From Candidatus Competibacteraceae bacterium (GTDB taxonomy: Bacteria; Pseudomonadota; Gammaproteobacteria; Competibacterales; Competibacteraceae): 5,243 bases of DNA. The stretch spans positions 1 through 5,243 of the forward strand of contig JAGRHM010000717.1 of the NCBI GenBank assembly GCA_020445005.1. Reading direction: 5' to 3'. This document shows positions 1 to 5,243 of the stretch, piece by piece. Position 1 is the first letter of the stretch. Every line of letters starts with the position of its first letter. The notes under the pieces were generated by a model. It was not told the origin of the DNA. It ran no database searches and saw only the letters and a list, made by a program, of their open reading frames with translations. Made by a program: the position numbers and the translations under genes.

Positions 1-1
1 A

Positions 2-79
2 ACGATTGGCCGCCATGTCGTAAAGGGGGGCTACAATCTGTTTTATGTAACAACTAGCCGCGATTACAAGAAATTTTAG
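2..79 (+). CDS. Possible 3' end of an upstream gene (partial, unrecognised)
   Basis: The frame beginning at base 2 stays open for 25 codons to a TAG at 77-79 and would end ...YNLFYVTTSRDYKKF. The composition (aromatic and charged residues, a Lys-Phe end) looks protein-like, and G or C at third positions is about half. An open run this short is common by chance, and the frame starting at base 1 is also open for 18 codons. If real, it is the C-terminus of a gene that begins left of the window, on the same strand as the toxin. I do not recognise a family. Confidence 0.25.
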   Translation, partial: TIGRHVVKGGYNLFYVTTSRDYKKF

Positions 80-205
80 TAGGAACAAACTCGGTTCTCA
101 AGGGTTTTGACATGGGGCTAAAGTGCAGACTACAGCATAAGAACAGACTTGACTGCTACGCTCTTTGCCTGGAGATAAATCTTGTGACTTTATTAAAATT
201 TTGGC

Positions 206-239
206 TTGAAAACAGTGGATGTAAGAGTAAAAATATAAC
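206..239 (+). promoter_or_regulatory. Candidate sigma70-like promoter for the toxin-immunity pair
   Basis: TTGAAA at 206-211 matches the -35 consensus at 5 of 6 positions. A 16-base spacer leads to TAAAAA at 228-233 (4 of 6). An alternative -10, TATAAC at 234-239 (5 of 6), lies too far from that -35. Transcription would start near 240-247 and leave a leader of about 80 bases. A perfect TTGACA at 107-112 is also present but has only a poor -10 (TACAGC, 131-136). AT-rich DNA yields such matches by chance, so this is a weak call. Confidence 0.3.
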
Positions 240-311
240 AGTGGTTTTGTTCGTTTTGCATGTGAAGAAATTGTTAGACTCCATAGCGTAATCAATATGA
301 CCCTGTTTGTT

Positions 312-315
312 GGAG
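312..315 (+). promoter_or_regulatory. Shine-Dalgarno site of the toxin gene
   Basis: GGAG lies 8 bases before the ATG at 324. An in-frame TAG at 321-323 directly precedes that ATG, so the protein cannot begin further upstream. Together these fix the toxin start well. Confidence 0.7.
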
Positions 316-323
316 AATCCTAG

Positions 324-1556
324 ATGCCCGGCTCATGCATTCGAGGGCCGATGGGTTGCACCCTCACCTTAGTCCCAGATATCCAGGATGGCACGACGAC
401 CCTACAGCCATCACCACTGCCCGGATCTATTGGCATCATTCCAACGACGGTGCTTGCACAACCGCGCGCCTTGCTCCAGGAACTGCTGGATGCCAGCAAT
501 GGCCCTGAATTGCAGACAGTCGCCGTTGCGCTATTTGGTCAAACGTGCTTCTCAGTAGGCGTTATTGTCGGGATTGGCAGTGATATTATTACTAGCGTTG
601 TAGACCTGCTGAAGCTTGCTAAAATATTAGTGTTAGCTGATCTTTACGATCTCCAAGCCGGTCAAGCTTGGTGGCAACTTGCCAACCCGATGAATTGGCC
701 GCGAGCATTAATTGCCGAGTTAGCCGGTATCGTGTTTGAAGAGACTTTGCGCCAAGCGGCTGAGGAGCGTGATGCGCTAGTCCTGGAGCTTAAAAAGGCG
801 ATTGAAGACCCTACGCGGTTCTTCGAAGATCTCGCTGGTAAAGTATGGGATGGCTATAAGAAAGATTGGCAAGACTTTAATGCCTACATGGCGGCCGGAA
901 CGCTGGAAGGTCGATTTCGGGCAGGTATGATCTTTGGACCGCTGTTGTTTGATATAGTGAGTCTCATCGTTGGCATCGTCGGCGCTGCGAAAGCAGTCGC
1001 AAAAATATCGGCCAGGTTTCCGCGACTGCTCAAGCTTGCTCAAGGTCTGAAGGGGAAGAAGCTGCCAACTGGTGTTCGTAGAGGCGTTAGAGCAGGCCGG
1101 GGTGGGGGCGGCGCTCCGAAAGCGCCGAGTTACGATAATTGGGGCGGTGAATTTTTGGATGAGGGAGTTCATCATCACACGCCCCCGCCTAAAGCAGCGC
1201 CTAAACCGAAGCCGGTACCGAAGGAACCAAAGCCAGCGCCTGCCGAAAAGCCAGTATCAAAGAAGGCACGGTTGAGTGGAAAAAATCCACCAATATCCCC
1301 ACGCCAAAAACTACATACTAATGGAACACTAGGGAAATCCCAGTTTAAGCCAGGTATTGATGCGGAATCTGTAACTCGAACTGCTTGGGAACAAGGAACT
1401 CCAGTTTTCGATAAAAATGGCAAGTTCCTTGGAAAGCGATTTACGTTTAAACATCCTATAGGCACGTCACCTTCCGGACACAATCAGCATTCCATTTTTG
1501 TGCATTGGAGTCCAACGAAAGGAATCCATGGTGTACCGACAACGGTGGGACAATGA
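324..1556 (+). CDS. Polymorphic toxin, probable T6SS cargo effector with Ntox50-like C-terminal tip
   Basis: A 410-residue protein with the layered build of a polymorphic toxin. Residues 1-60 are a short Pro/Thr-rich lead with no signal peptide. Residues 66-110 are hydrophobic and helical, 115-190 amphipathic and Trp-rich, and 200-228 form a second Gly/Ala-rich hydrophobic stretch (FGPLLFDIVSLIVGIVG). Residues 245-265 are Arg/Gly-rich, and 285-313 form a Pro/Lys linker. The tip, about 325-410, carries RQKLHTNGT, then HPIG, GHNQHS, FVHWS and GIHGVP. From memory, the order Q-x-x-H...GT...IG...VHWS...KG-x-H-x-VP resembles polymorphic toxin type 50, which I recall as a predicted RNase of the BECR fold; I could not check this. 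H331, H394 and H402 are candidate active-site residues. G+C drops at the linker/tip boundary, suggesting tip exchange. The start is fixed by an upstream in-frame stop and a good ribosome site. Toxin call fairly sure; activity uncertain. It has no PAAR or secretion marker, so T6SS delivery is inferred from the neighbouring vgrG. Confidence 0.75.
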   Translation: MPGSCIRGPMGCTLTLVPDIQDGTTTLQPSPLPGSIGIIPTTVLAQPRALLQELLDASNGPELQTVAVALFGQTCFSVGVIVGIGSDIITSVVDLLKLAKILVLADLYDLQAGQAWWQLANPMNWPRALIAELAGIVFEETLRQAAEERDALVLELKKAIEDPTRFFEDLAGKVWDGYKKDWQDFNAYMAAGTLEGRFRAGMIFGPLLFDIVSLIVGIVGAAKAVAKISARFPRLLKLAQGLKGKKLPTGVRRGVRAGRGGGGAPKAPSYDNWGGEFLDEGVHHHTPPPKAAPKPKPVPKEPKPAPAEKPVSKKARLSGKNPPISPRQKLHTNGTLGKSQFKPGIDAESVTRTAWEQGTPVFDKNGKFLGKRFTFKHPIGTSPSGHNQHSIFVHWSPTKGIHGVPTTVGQ

Positions 1557-2047
1557 CTGATAAAAAGCTTGAAAGATGGAAAAGCGCAGTGCATGCAGCC
1601 TATGCAGCGAGTATTCCCAACGGGTGGCTACTTGGTTGGGATCGCACTCGCCTACAAACTGAGATTAGAGCAGCGGCCAACACCTTCGAATGCTCGAATG
1701 CCACATCATTTGACTATTCAAGATGCAATCGATATGAGATTCAATTGGGCACCAAGGATAGTAATCACGACGTATTGACGGTATTGGTGAGTTTTATTTT
1801 GGATGTCTTTTCACTTTATTGGACAACCTATGAAGCAGATGGCCGGTACGGCTCTACTGCAAGTCAGCCTATGCTCTCTCAAGGAAAAATTATTGAGGAG
1901 AATGTTCGCCGAGTCTTGGCGAAACAGGGTTTTGAAGAAGTGCCAGCTATTTGGTACAACGAACCACTATCTGGTATTGAACTTGAACTCAGTGAACCTA
2001 AAGATGTGACATTAGGCAAATGCCTGTTTGACGATTATGATGGATAG
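1553..2047 (+). CDS. Presumed cognate immunity protein of the adjacent toxin
   Basis: A 164-residue protein beginning MTDKKLERWK. Its ATG overlaps the toxin stop (ATGA, 1553-1556), which favours translational coupling so that toxin is not made without antidote; GGTGG at 1544-1548 can serve as ribosome site. The same frame is open back to a TTG at 1505, but that would put 48 more bases inside the toxin gene. There is no signal peptide or membrane segment, so the protein is probably cytosolic, which fits a toxin acting on cytosolic RNA or DNA. The N-terminal half contains a Trp/aromatic patch (NGWLLGWD, 23-30) and a hydrophobic stretch (LTVLVSFILDVFSLYW, 75-90). The C-terminus is acidic (ELELSEP, then FDDYDG), a common way for immunity proteins to cap a basic nuclease tip. 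I do not recognise a named immunity family; the role rests on position, size and coupling. G+C is low (25 of 60 at 1921-1980), like the toxin tip. Confidence 0.65.
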   Translation: MTDKKLERWKSAVHAAYAASIPNGWLLGWDRTRLQTEIRAAANTFECSNATSFDYSRCNRYEIQLGTKDSNHDVLTVLVSFILDVFSLYWTTYEADGRYGSTASQPMLSQGKIIEENVRRVLAKQGFEEVPAIWYNEPLSGIELELSEPKDVTLGKCLFDDYDG

Positions 2048-2055
2048 CTACAAAG

Positions 2056-2096
2056 AAGCCACTTGCGAAGGAATAGGTGTGGTTTTAAAGCCACTT
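2056..2096. repeat. Short direct repeat AAGCCACTT at the cassette/ettA junction
   Basis: AAGCCACTT occurs at 2056-2064 and again at 2088-2096, 32 bases apart. The first copy lies just past the immunity stop. The second ends exactly where recognisable EttA coding similarity stops (the Pro codon at 2097-2099). It may be a scar of the event that joined the two segments, or chance. Confidence 0.35.
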
Positions 2097-2189
2097 AGGC
2101 AAAATAGAGAGCGAGATATATTTGAGAACCTCCCGTGTGGGCAACACGACCTTGCCCATGTGGCTCATGGTGTAGATGTCTTGGGCCAT
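2085..2189 (-). pseudogene. ettA: Truncated 5' fragment of ettA (ABC-F translation factor)
   Basis: A 34-codon minus-strand frame opens MAQDIYTMSHMGKVV, continues with LPTREVLKYISLSILP, and stops at TAA (2085-2087) after K-W-L. As I recall E. coli EttA, it begins MAQFVYTMHRVGKVV and continues PPKRHILKNISLSFFP; 19 of the 34 positions agree, in register and without gaps. In the intact protein of about 555 residues, the Walker A loop of the first ATPase domain follows straight after this point. Here similarity ends at the Pro codon (2097-2099), and no ATPase sequence follows in any frame I tried. EttA is a ribosome-binding ATPase that gates early elongation; this stub cannot do that. It lies downstream of the 278-residue gene on the same strand, 90 bp past its stop. 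Changes at otherwise conserved positions suggest decay or a divergent source. Alternative: a chance match, which I consider unlikely given the run of agreement starting exactly at a Met. Confidence 0.7.
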
Positions 2190-2279
2190 GCGATCTCATT
2201 GTCGGACGAGTGGAACGAAAATGGCAGTCAATCCAGCGACTGGCCACCCCATCATATCGTAAAAGGGAAGCCGGAACAG
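2190..2279. other. Gap between the 278-residue gene and the ettA fragment
   Basis: These 90 bases contain no gene I can support. On the minus strand an ATG at 2246-2248 opens 16 codons to a TGA, without recognisable content. No stem-loop followed by a T run is evident on either strand, so neither the vgrG operon nor the toxin-immunity pair has a visible intrinsic terminator here. If the ettA stub kept its native context, this would be the remains of the ettA leader. Confidence 0.4.
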
Positions 2280-3116
2280 CTAATCCGCTTTTTCAATAAT
2301 GCGCCGATAGGGCTTGGCGGGTCGCATCTCCAGGTTCGCAGTTAAATCAGCGCGTTGCGAACAACCCGGCGGATATTTCGCCAAGTGCTTCCTTGCTGCC
2401 GCGTATAACGCCTCGCTCTTTTGCTTTGGATCGCTCAAATCCGGATGCGTCAGGGTAGCGGACGCCCACGGGTACAGGGGATCGCGATCAAAGCCAGCGC
2501 CCAGCAGGAACGCAAGGGACAGGTAAATCATGGCACCGCGTTCAGTAGTCAAGCCATGTTGCTTGACGGCGGCATAGCCGTGGCGCACCAGATGGCGCAG
2601 AATGTCGTCGCCCAGCGCTTGATATCTCTGCGGCGCCAAAGCTTGCAATAGCAACAACAATCGATGACCAATACTGGGCGCTTCCGGCAGGCTTTCGAAC
2701 ACTCGTGGTTGTTGAAACAGACCGAGGGTTTGGCGCAAATACTCGTTTTCCGGTCCGACCATCGAATCGAGCAGCGTCATGGCCTGATCGTAAATCGGCG
2801 TCATGCGCGCCAGCGCCGTTTCCGGCGCTTCATCCTTGAGCAGCTCGCCCACCCAGGGAAGTTGCGGGTCCTCGTCAAAATGGCTGCCCAACAGGAACAT
2901 CAAGCTAACGTAGACATACACGTCGCGCTCGGCAACCAGGTGGTAATACTCGGCCCGTTCCAAACCCAGGCGAATGACCGCGCGCGTCCCATCCATCCCC
3001 AGCACCTTGCAATGCTCGGGAAAAAACGTTTGCAGATGTTCCTGCACCCGGCTGGCGAAATTCTTGACGACGGCCTGCTCAAACACCGCCATTTGCTCTT
3101 GACGGATGATTAACAT
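2280..3116 (-). CDS. T6SS vgrG-cluster protein with an internal duplication, function unknown
   Basis: A 278-residue soluble protein without signal peptide. Two related segments stand out. Residues 46-88 include LVAERDVYVYVSLMFLLG, then FDEDPQLPW. Residues 175-217 include LTTERGAMIYLSLAFLLG, then FDRDPLYPW. The shared pattern is L-x-x-ER, Y-x-SL-x-FLLG, FD-x-DP-x-x-PW. Each is preceded by helical sequence (AVIRLGLERA; HLVRHGYAAV), so the protein looks like a helical tandem duplication. From memory, proteins with this motif recur beside DUF4123 and vgrG genes; their role is not known to me. It lies 25 bp after the DUF4123 stop on the same strand, so is probably cotranscribed. It occupies the slot where an effector or accessory adaptor usually sits, but shows no toxin-like C-terminus or catalytic motif. 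The ATG at 3116 is preferred over the Met at codon 9 because AGAGG lies 9 bases upstream. Confidence 0.75.
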   Translation of the reverse strand: MLIIRQEQMAVFEQAVVKNFASRVQEHLQTFFPEHCKVLGMDGTRAVIRLGLERAEYYHLVAERDVYVYVSLMFLLGSHFDEDPQLPWVGELLKDEAPETALARMTPIYDQAMTLLDSMVGPENEYLRQTLGLFQQPRVFESLPEAPSIGHRLLLLLQALAPQRYQALGDDILRHLVRHGYAAVKQHGLTTERGAMIYLSLAFLLGAGFDRDPLYPWASATLTHPDLSDPKQKSEALYAAARKHLAKYPPGCSQRADLTANLEMRPAKPYRRIIEKAD

Positions 3117-3125
3117 GGTTCGATT

Positions 3126-3130
3126 CCTCT
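3126..3130 (-). promoter_or_regulatory. Shine-Dalgarno site of the 278-residue gene
   Basis: AGAGG on the minus strand lies 9 bases before the ATG at 3116, supporting that start over the internal Met at codon 9. It sits within the 25-bp gap after the DUF4123 gene. Confidence 0.6.
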
Positions 3131-3141
3131 GTTCCTGCTGG

Positions 3142-3675
3142 CTACGTCAAGGCGATGGATTCGCTGCCGAGCTGTTCGCCGTCCAGCGAGAATTTTAACA
3201 AAACGCCCGGTTCCTCGCTTTCGACTAGATAGCGCAATACCGGGCCAAACACCGTCCGCAGTTCCTTAGCGTTGCACGTCGGCAGATAGATGCGCAGCAC
3301 CCGGGGGTCGTAATAACGAAATTCCAGGGGTTCAAGTTCCGGCCCATAGACTTTCAGGAAGGTGCGCAAATGATCGCGCAGGGCGCGCAAATTGACCCGG
3401 CTGACCGCGAAAATTCCCCAATGGCGGCCCCAGCCTTCTTCCAGCACCCATTGGGCAAATGGCGTATCCGGCTTGAATACCGCCAGATAGGGAGCAACCT
3501 GGGCTACGTCCGGCTCCAGTTCGCCGGGAAACAGACAAACCGATTCGATACGCAAACGGTCCAGCATTTGCGGCAAGTTCGGCGCTGAGGCGCCATCCAG
3601 CACGGTGTACACCGTGGTCTCGGGTAGAGTAAACAAATGTTGTTGTAAAGTATTCATGGAAACTGCATCGGGCAT
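3142..3675 (-). CDS. DUF4123 T6SS effector adaptor/chaperone (Tap/TEC type)
   Basis: A 177-residue protein of the DUF4123 family. Family members (Tap-1/TEC) bind an effector in the cytoplasm, load it on the tip of the cognate VgrG, and are not themselves secreted. Landmarks are TVYTVLDGAS (21-30), the CLFPGELEPDVAQVAPYL segment (47-64), GWGRHWGIF (81-89), and the family signature FRYYDPRVLRIYLP (119-132), followed by a C-terminal part around FGPVLRYLVE (143-152). There is no signal peptide, consistent with a cytoplasmic chaperone. It is close to the usual size for a single-domain adaptor and lacks the C-terminal extensions of larger members. It follows vgrG by 78 bp and precedes the 278-residue gene by 25 bp, the classic adaptor position. 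The ATG at 3675 is chosen because GGAG lies 8 bases upstream; a second Met at 3657 has no such site. Which effector it loads is not shown; the convergent toxin is one candidate. Confidence 0.88.
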   Translation of the reverse strand: MPDAVSMNTLQQHLFTLPETTVYTVLDGASAPNLPQMLDRLRIESVCLFPGELEPDVAQVAPYLAVFKPDTPFAQWVLEEGWGRHWGIFAVSRVNLRALRDHLRTFLKVYGPELEPLEFRYYDPRVLRIYLPTCNAKELRTVFGPVLRYLVESEEPGVLLKFSLDGEQLGSESIALT

Positions 3676-3683
3676 AGCCTGTG

Positions 3684-3687
3684 CTCC
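3684..3687 (-). promoter_or_regulatory. Shine-Dalgarno site of the DUF4123 gene
   Basis: GGAG on the minus strand lies 8 bases before the ATG at 3675. This favours that codon over the Met at 3657, which is preceded by GCAGTTTCC and has no ribosome-site match. Confidence 0.5.
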
Positions 3688-3753
3688 GAATTATCAAAGA
3701 TTTCCTTCCTTCCAGGAGAGGGGTTAGCGTAATCCGTCAATCTTGCCAGGGAA

Positions 3754-5243
3754 TCACCGCTGCGGAGTTCGCTGCTCTTGAGCATGTGATTCTTCCTGAG
3801 TATCCGATTGCTCTGGGGTACGCGGCTGCTTTGGGGCCTGCGTCCGCTGCTGCTCTTCCGGGGTACGAGGTTGCTTTTGCGTCCGCTGCTGTTCTTCCGA
3901 GGTGCGCGGTTGCTCCTGCGTCGGCTGTTGATCCTGGGTGCGTTGCTGTTCTTGAGCGGGCTGCTGTTCCTGCGTTTCCCCGGTGGTCTGGGTGAATGGC
4001 GCACCCGATTGGGCGGCGCTTTTCTGCACTTTGGCCTGCGGCGCCTGATAGCCGCCCACGGTGACGGAATCCAGGGATTGGGCGGCTGGCGCTTGCACCG
4101 GACTCGCTTCGGCGCTGGTCACTTCACCGGCCTGATCGTCCGCTGCTTCTTGCGGCGCGGTGGGCGCGGTGGGTGCATCCGGAGAACTGCCGGAACCGGA
4201 GCCTGCCGAACCGCTGCCGCTGTTGATCATCACCATGGGGCTACCTGCGATTTGCACCATGGGCGCGCCGCTGATGGTAATGCCGGTTGGGCCAAGGTCG
4301 ATAAAACTGCCCCCGGCCTTGATCGTTAACTGCATCCCGGCCTCGATAATCACCTTCATCCCGGCCTTAAGATGGATCTCCATGCCGGCATCCAGAGCAT
4401 GATTCTGACCCACCTTCTCCTGCTGATTCATGCCTACTTTGAGCGACAGAGTACCGTCGATCTTCTGGTTGCAATTACCAACGACCTGCTGATGTTTCTC
4501 GCCAGCCACCTTTTCATACTGATCGCCGCTGCCGCCATCGCCGGATTTAACGATGAGATGTTTTTCACCTTCAACCTGCTCAAATTGCTTTTTCTTGACG
4601 ATCAGATGTCGCTCGCTGCCGATCCATTCCCGGGCGTCGTTCTTGATACGAATATCCTCATCGCGTTCGCCATGTAGAAAGATTTGCTCCTTGCCTTTGT
4701 CATCGTCGAAACGGAACTCGTTGAATCCATCCCCACCTTTGCTGGAGAGACTCTTGAGCGTGGACATGGTTTTCTTGTCCGGCAGCGTATAGGGCGGCAG
4801 GTTAGCGCCGTTATAGACTCGGCCGGTAATGATGGGTCGATCCGGATCGCCCTCCAGAAAATCAATGATCACCTCTTGACCGATCCGTGGCAGATAGAGC
4901 GCACCCCACTTTTTGCCTGCCCAGCTCTGGGCAACGCGAATCCAGCAGGAGCTGTTTTCATCAGCGTTGTCATGCCGATCCCAGTGAAAATGGCATTTCA
5001 CCCGGCCGTACTGGTCGGTATAAATCTCCTCGCCACTGGGACCGACGACAATCGCAGTCTGTGGCCCCTGCACCACCGGTTTGGGCGTGGTGCGCGGCGC
5101 CCGATAGGGTTGCTGGGCGTCAATCGCGGTGATCCTCACCTGATAGGGTTTGTTCACCCATTCCGGATTGGGGGTGGATTCATAGGGATCCGATTGCAGT
5201 TCGTAACTGGCGCTCACGACCAGGTACTGGCGATTCTGATCCT
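3754..5243 (-). CDS. vgrG: VgrG, T6SS tail spike protein (N-terminal part outside the window)
   Basis: VgrG trimers cap the Hcp tube and carry effectors into target cells. The frame runs open off the right edge: DQNRQYLVV precedes the GTG codon at 5217, so that GTG is an internal Val and not a start, and the gp27-like base lies outside. Numbering from that codon, residues 1-40 are the end of the gp27-like part. Residues 48-140 form the gp5-like OB fold, with TAIVVGPSGEEIYTDQYGRV, HFHWDR, SCWIRVAQSWAG, LPRIGQEVIIDF and GDPDRPIITGRVYN. Residues 160-335 are the repetitive beta-helix needle (HLIVKK, GEKH repeated, VGMNQQ, AGMKVIIEAGMQLTIKAGG). Then come a Ser/Gly linker (333-345), an Ala/Pro-rich stretch (346-408) and a tail rich in Gln, Glu, Pro, Thr and Arg (409-487). 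The tail has no enzymatic look; it is probably a flexible or adaptor/effector-binding extension. The family usually has about 600-800 residues, so roughly a third to two fifths is missing on the right. First visible gene of the presumed operon. Confidence 0.95.
   Translation of the reverse strand, partial: DQNRQYLVVSASYELQSDPYESTPNPEWVNKPYQVRITAIDAQQPYRAPRTTPKPVVQGPQTAIVVGPSGEEIYTDQYGRVKCHFHWDRHDNADENSSCWIRVAQSWAGKKWGALYLPRIGQEVIIDFLEGDPDRPIITGRVYNGANLPPYTLPDKKTMSTLKSLSSKGGDGFNEFRFDDDKGKEQIFLHGERDEDIRIKNDAREWIGSERHLIVKKKQFEQVEGEKHLIVKSGDGGSGDQYEKVAGEKHQQVVGNCNQKIDGTLSLKVGMNQQEKVGQNHALDAGMEIHLKAGMKVIIEAGMQLTIKAGGSFIDLGPTGITISGAPMVQIAGSPMVMINSGSGSAGSGSGSSPDAPTAPTAPQEAADDQAGEVTSAEASPVQAPAAQSLDSVTVGGYQAPQAKVQKSAAQSGAPFTQTTGETQEQQPAQEQQRTQDQQPTQEQPRTSEEQQRTQKQPRTPEEQQRTQAPKQPRTPEQSDTQEESHAQEQRTPQR
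3815..3980 (-). repeat. Degenerate tandem repeat (about 39 bp) encoding the VgrG tail
   Basis: On the plus strand, similar units begin at 3815 (45 bp), 3860 (39 bp) and 3899 (39 bp), with a partial fourth from about 3938. Each contains a core like GTCCGCTGCTGTTCTTCC. They encode EEQQRTQ-KQPRTP-type units on the minus strand. All unit lengths are multiples of three, so copy-number change keeps the reading frame. The unit is coding and lacks spacers, so it is not a CRISPR array. Confidence 0.75.

Larger units (their letters stand above)
80..323 (+). other. AT-rich leader upstream of the toxin gene
   Basis: This 244-bp stretch carries no convincing gene. It is strongly AT-rich: I count 16 G or C in the 60 bases 181-240, against 33 of 60 in the toxin gene at 481-540. 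A minus-strand open frame across 98-295 has no family resemblance and unconvincing composition, so I treat the stretch as the leader and promoter zone of the toxin-immunity pair. Such AT-rich leaders are typical of acquired cassettes and are often bound by xenogeneic silencers; that last point is inference. Confidence 0.5.

Noticed and set aside
98..295. Minus-strand 65-codon open frame in the AT-rich leader
   Set aside because: No family resemblance, no good ribosome site evident, and it lies across the likely toxin promoter; such frames are common by chance.
324..360. PAAR-like N-terminus on the toxin (MPGSCIRGPMGC)
   Set aside because: The opening faintly recalls PAAR starts, but the repeated glycines, metal-binding His/Cys pattern and length of a PAAR domain are absent.
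2076..2096. Intrinsic terminator after the immunity gene (GTGGT-TTTAAA-GCCAC)
   Set aside because: The stem is only five pairs including a G-T, and no T run follows, so it is too weak to call.
2028..2345. Plus-strand 105-codon open frame spanning the end of the immunity gene, the gap and the end of the 278-residue gene
   Set aside because: It overlaps the ends of two better-supported genes and is antisense to the EttA-like fragment; its sequence has no recognisable domain.
3815..3980. CRISPR-like array
   Set aside because: The repeats are contiguous, degenerate, in-frame units of the vgrG coding sequence without unique spacers.
3808..4329. Plus-strand Leu/Arg/Gly-rich frames opposite the vgrG tail
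   Set aside because: They are antisense shadows of the Gln/Glu-rich repeat and the GC-rich vgrG coding strand.
5215..5217. GTG as the start of vgrG
   Set aside because: The frame continues upstream to the window edge with typical VgrG sequence (DQNRQYLVV), so this is an internal Val codon and the gene is cut by the window.

Overview
The window is a type VI secretion (T6SS) vgrG cluster meeting a toxin-immunity pair head-on. The VgrG/DUF4123 pairing and the EttA-like fragment point to a Gram-negative proteobacterium, probably gamma or beta. The species cannot be named from the sequence.

Right half, minus strand, read from the right edge: a 5'-truncated vgrG (3754-5243) encodes the spike trimer with an unusually long Gln/Glu/Pro/Thr/Arg tail. 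It is followed by a DUF4123 effector-loading adaptor (3142-3675) and a 278-residue protein (2280-3116) built on two copies of one motif. Short gaps (78 and 25 bp) and shared direction suggest one operon. Downstream on the same strand, too short to be caught by normal gene calling, is a 34-codon fragment (2085-2189) matching the extreme N-terminus of the ABC-F translation factor EttA. It breaks off just before the Walker A motif should appear.

Left half, plus strand: an AT-rich leader (about 80-323) precedes a 410-residue polymorphic toxin (324-1556). The toxin has a hydrophobic pre-toxin region, a Pro/Lys linker and a compact His-rich C-terminal tip that I think resembles the Ntox50 family. 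Its stop overlaps the start of a 164-residue presumed immunity protein (1553-2047) in an ATGA junction. G+C falls from 55% or more to about 43% at the linker/tip boundary and stays low in the part of the immunity gene I counted, as expected when a toxin tip and its cognate immunity gene are exchanged as a unit.

Working model (inference): VgrG plus the DUF4123 adaptor form the delivery spike. The convergent toxin-immunity cassette is a candidate cargo acquired next to it, and the ettA stub marks a recombination boundary between them. No PAAR gene, integrase, transposase, tRNA, rRNA or CRISPR array was seen.
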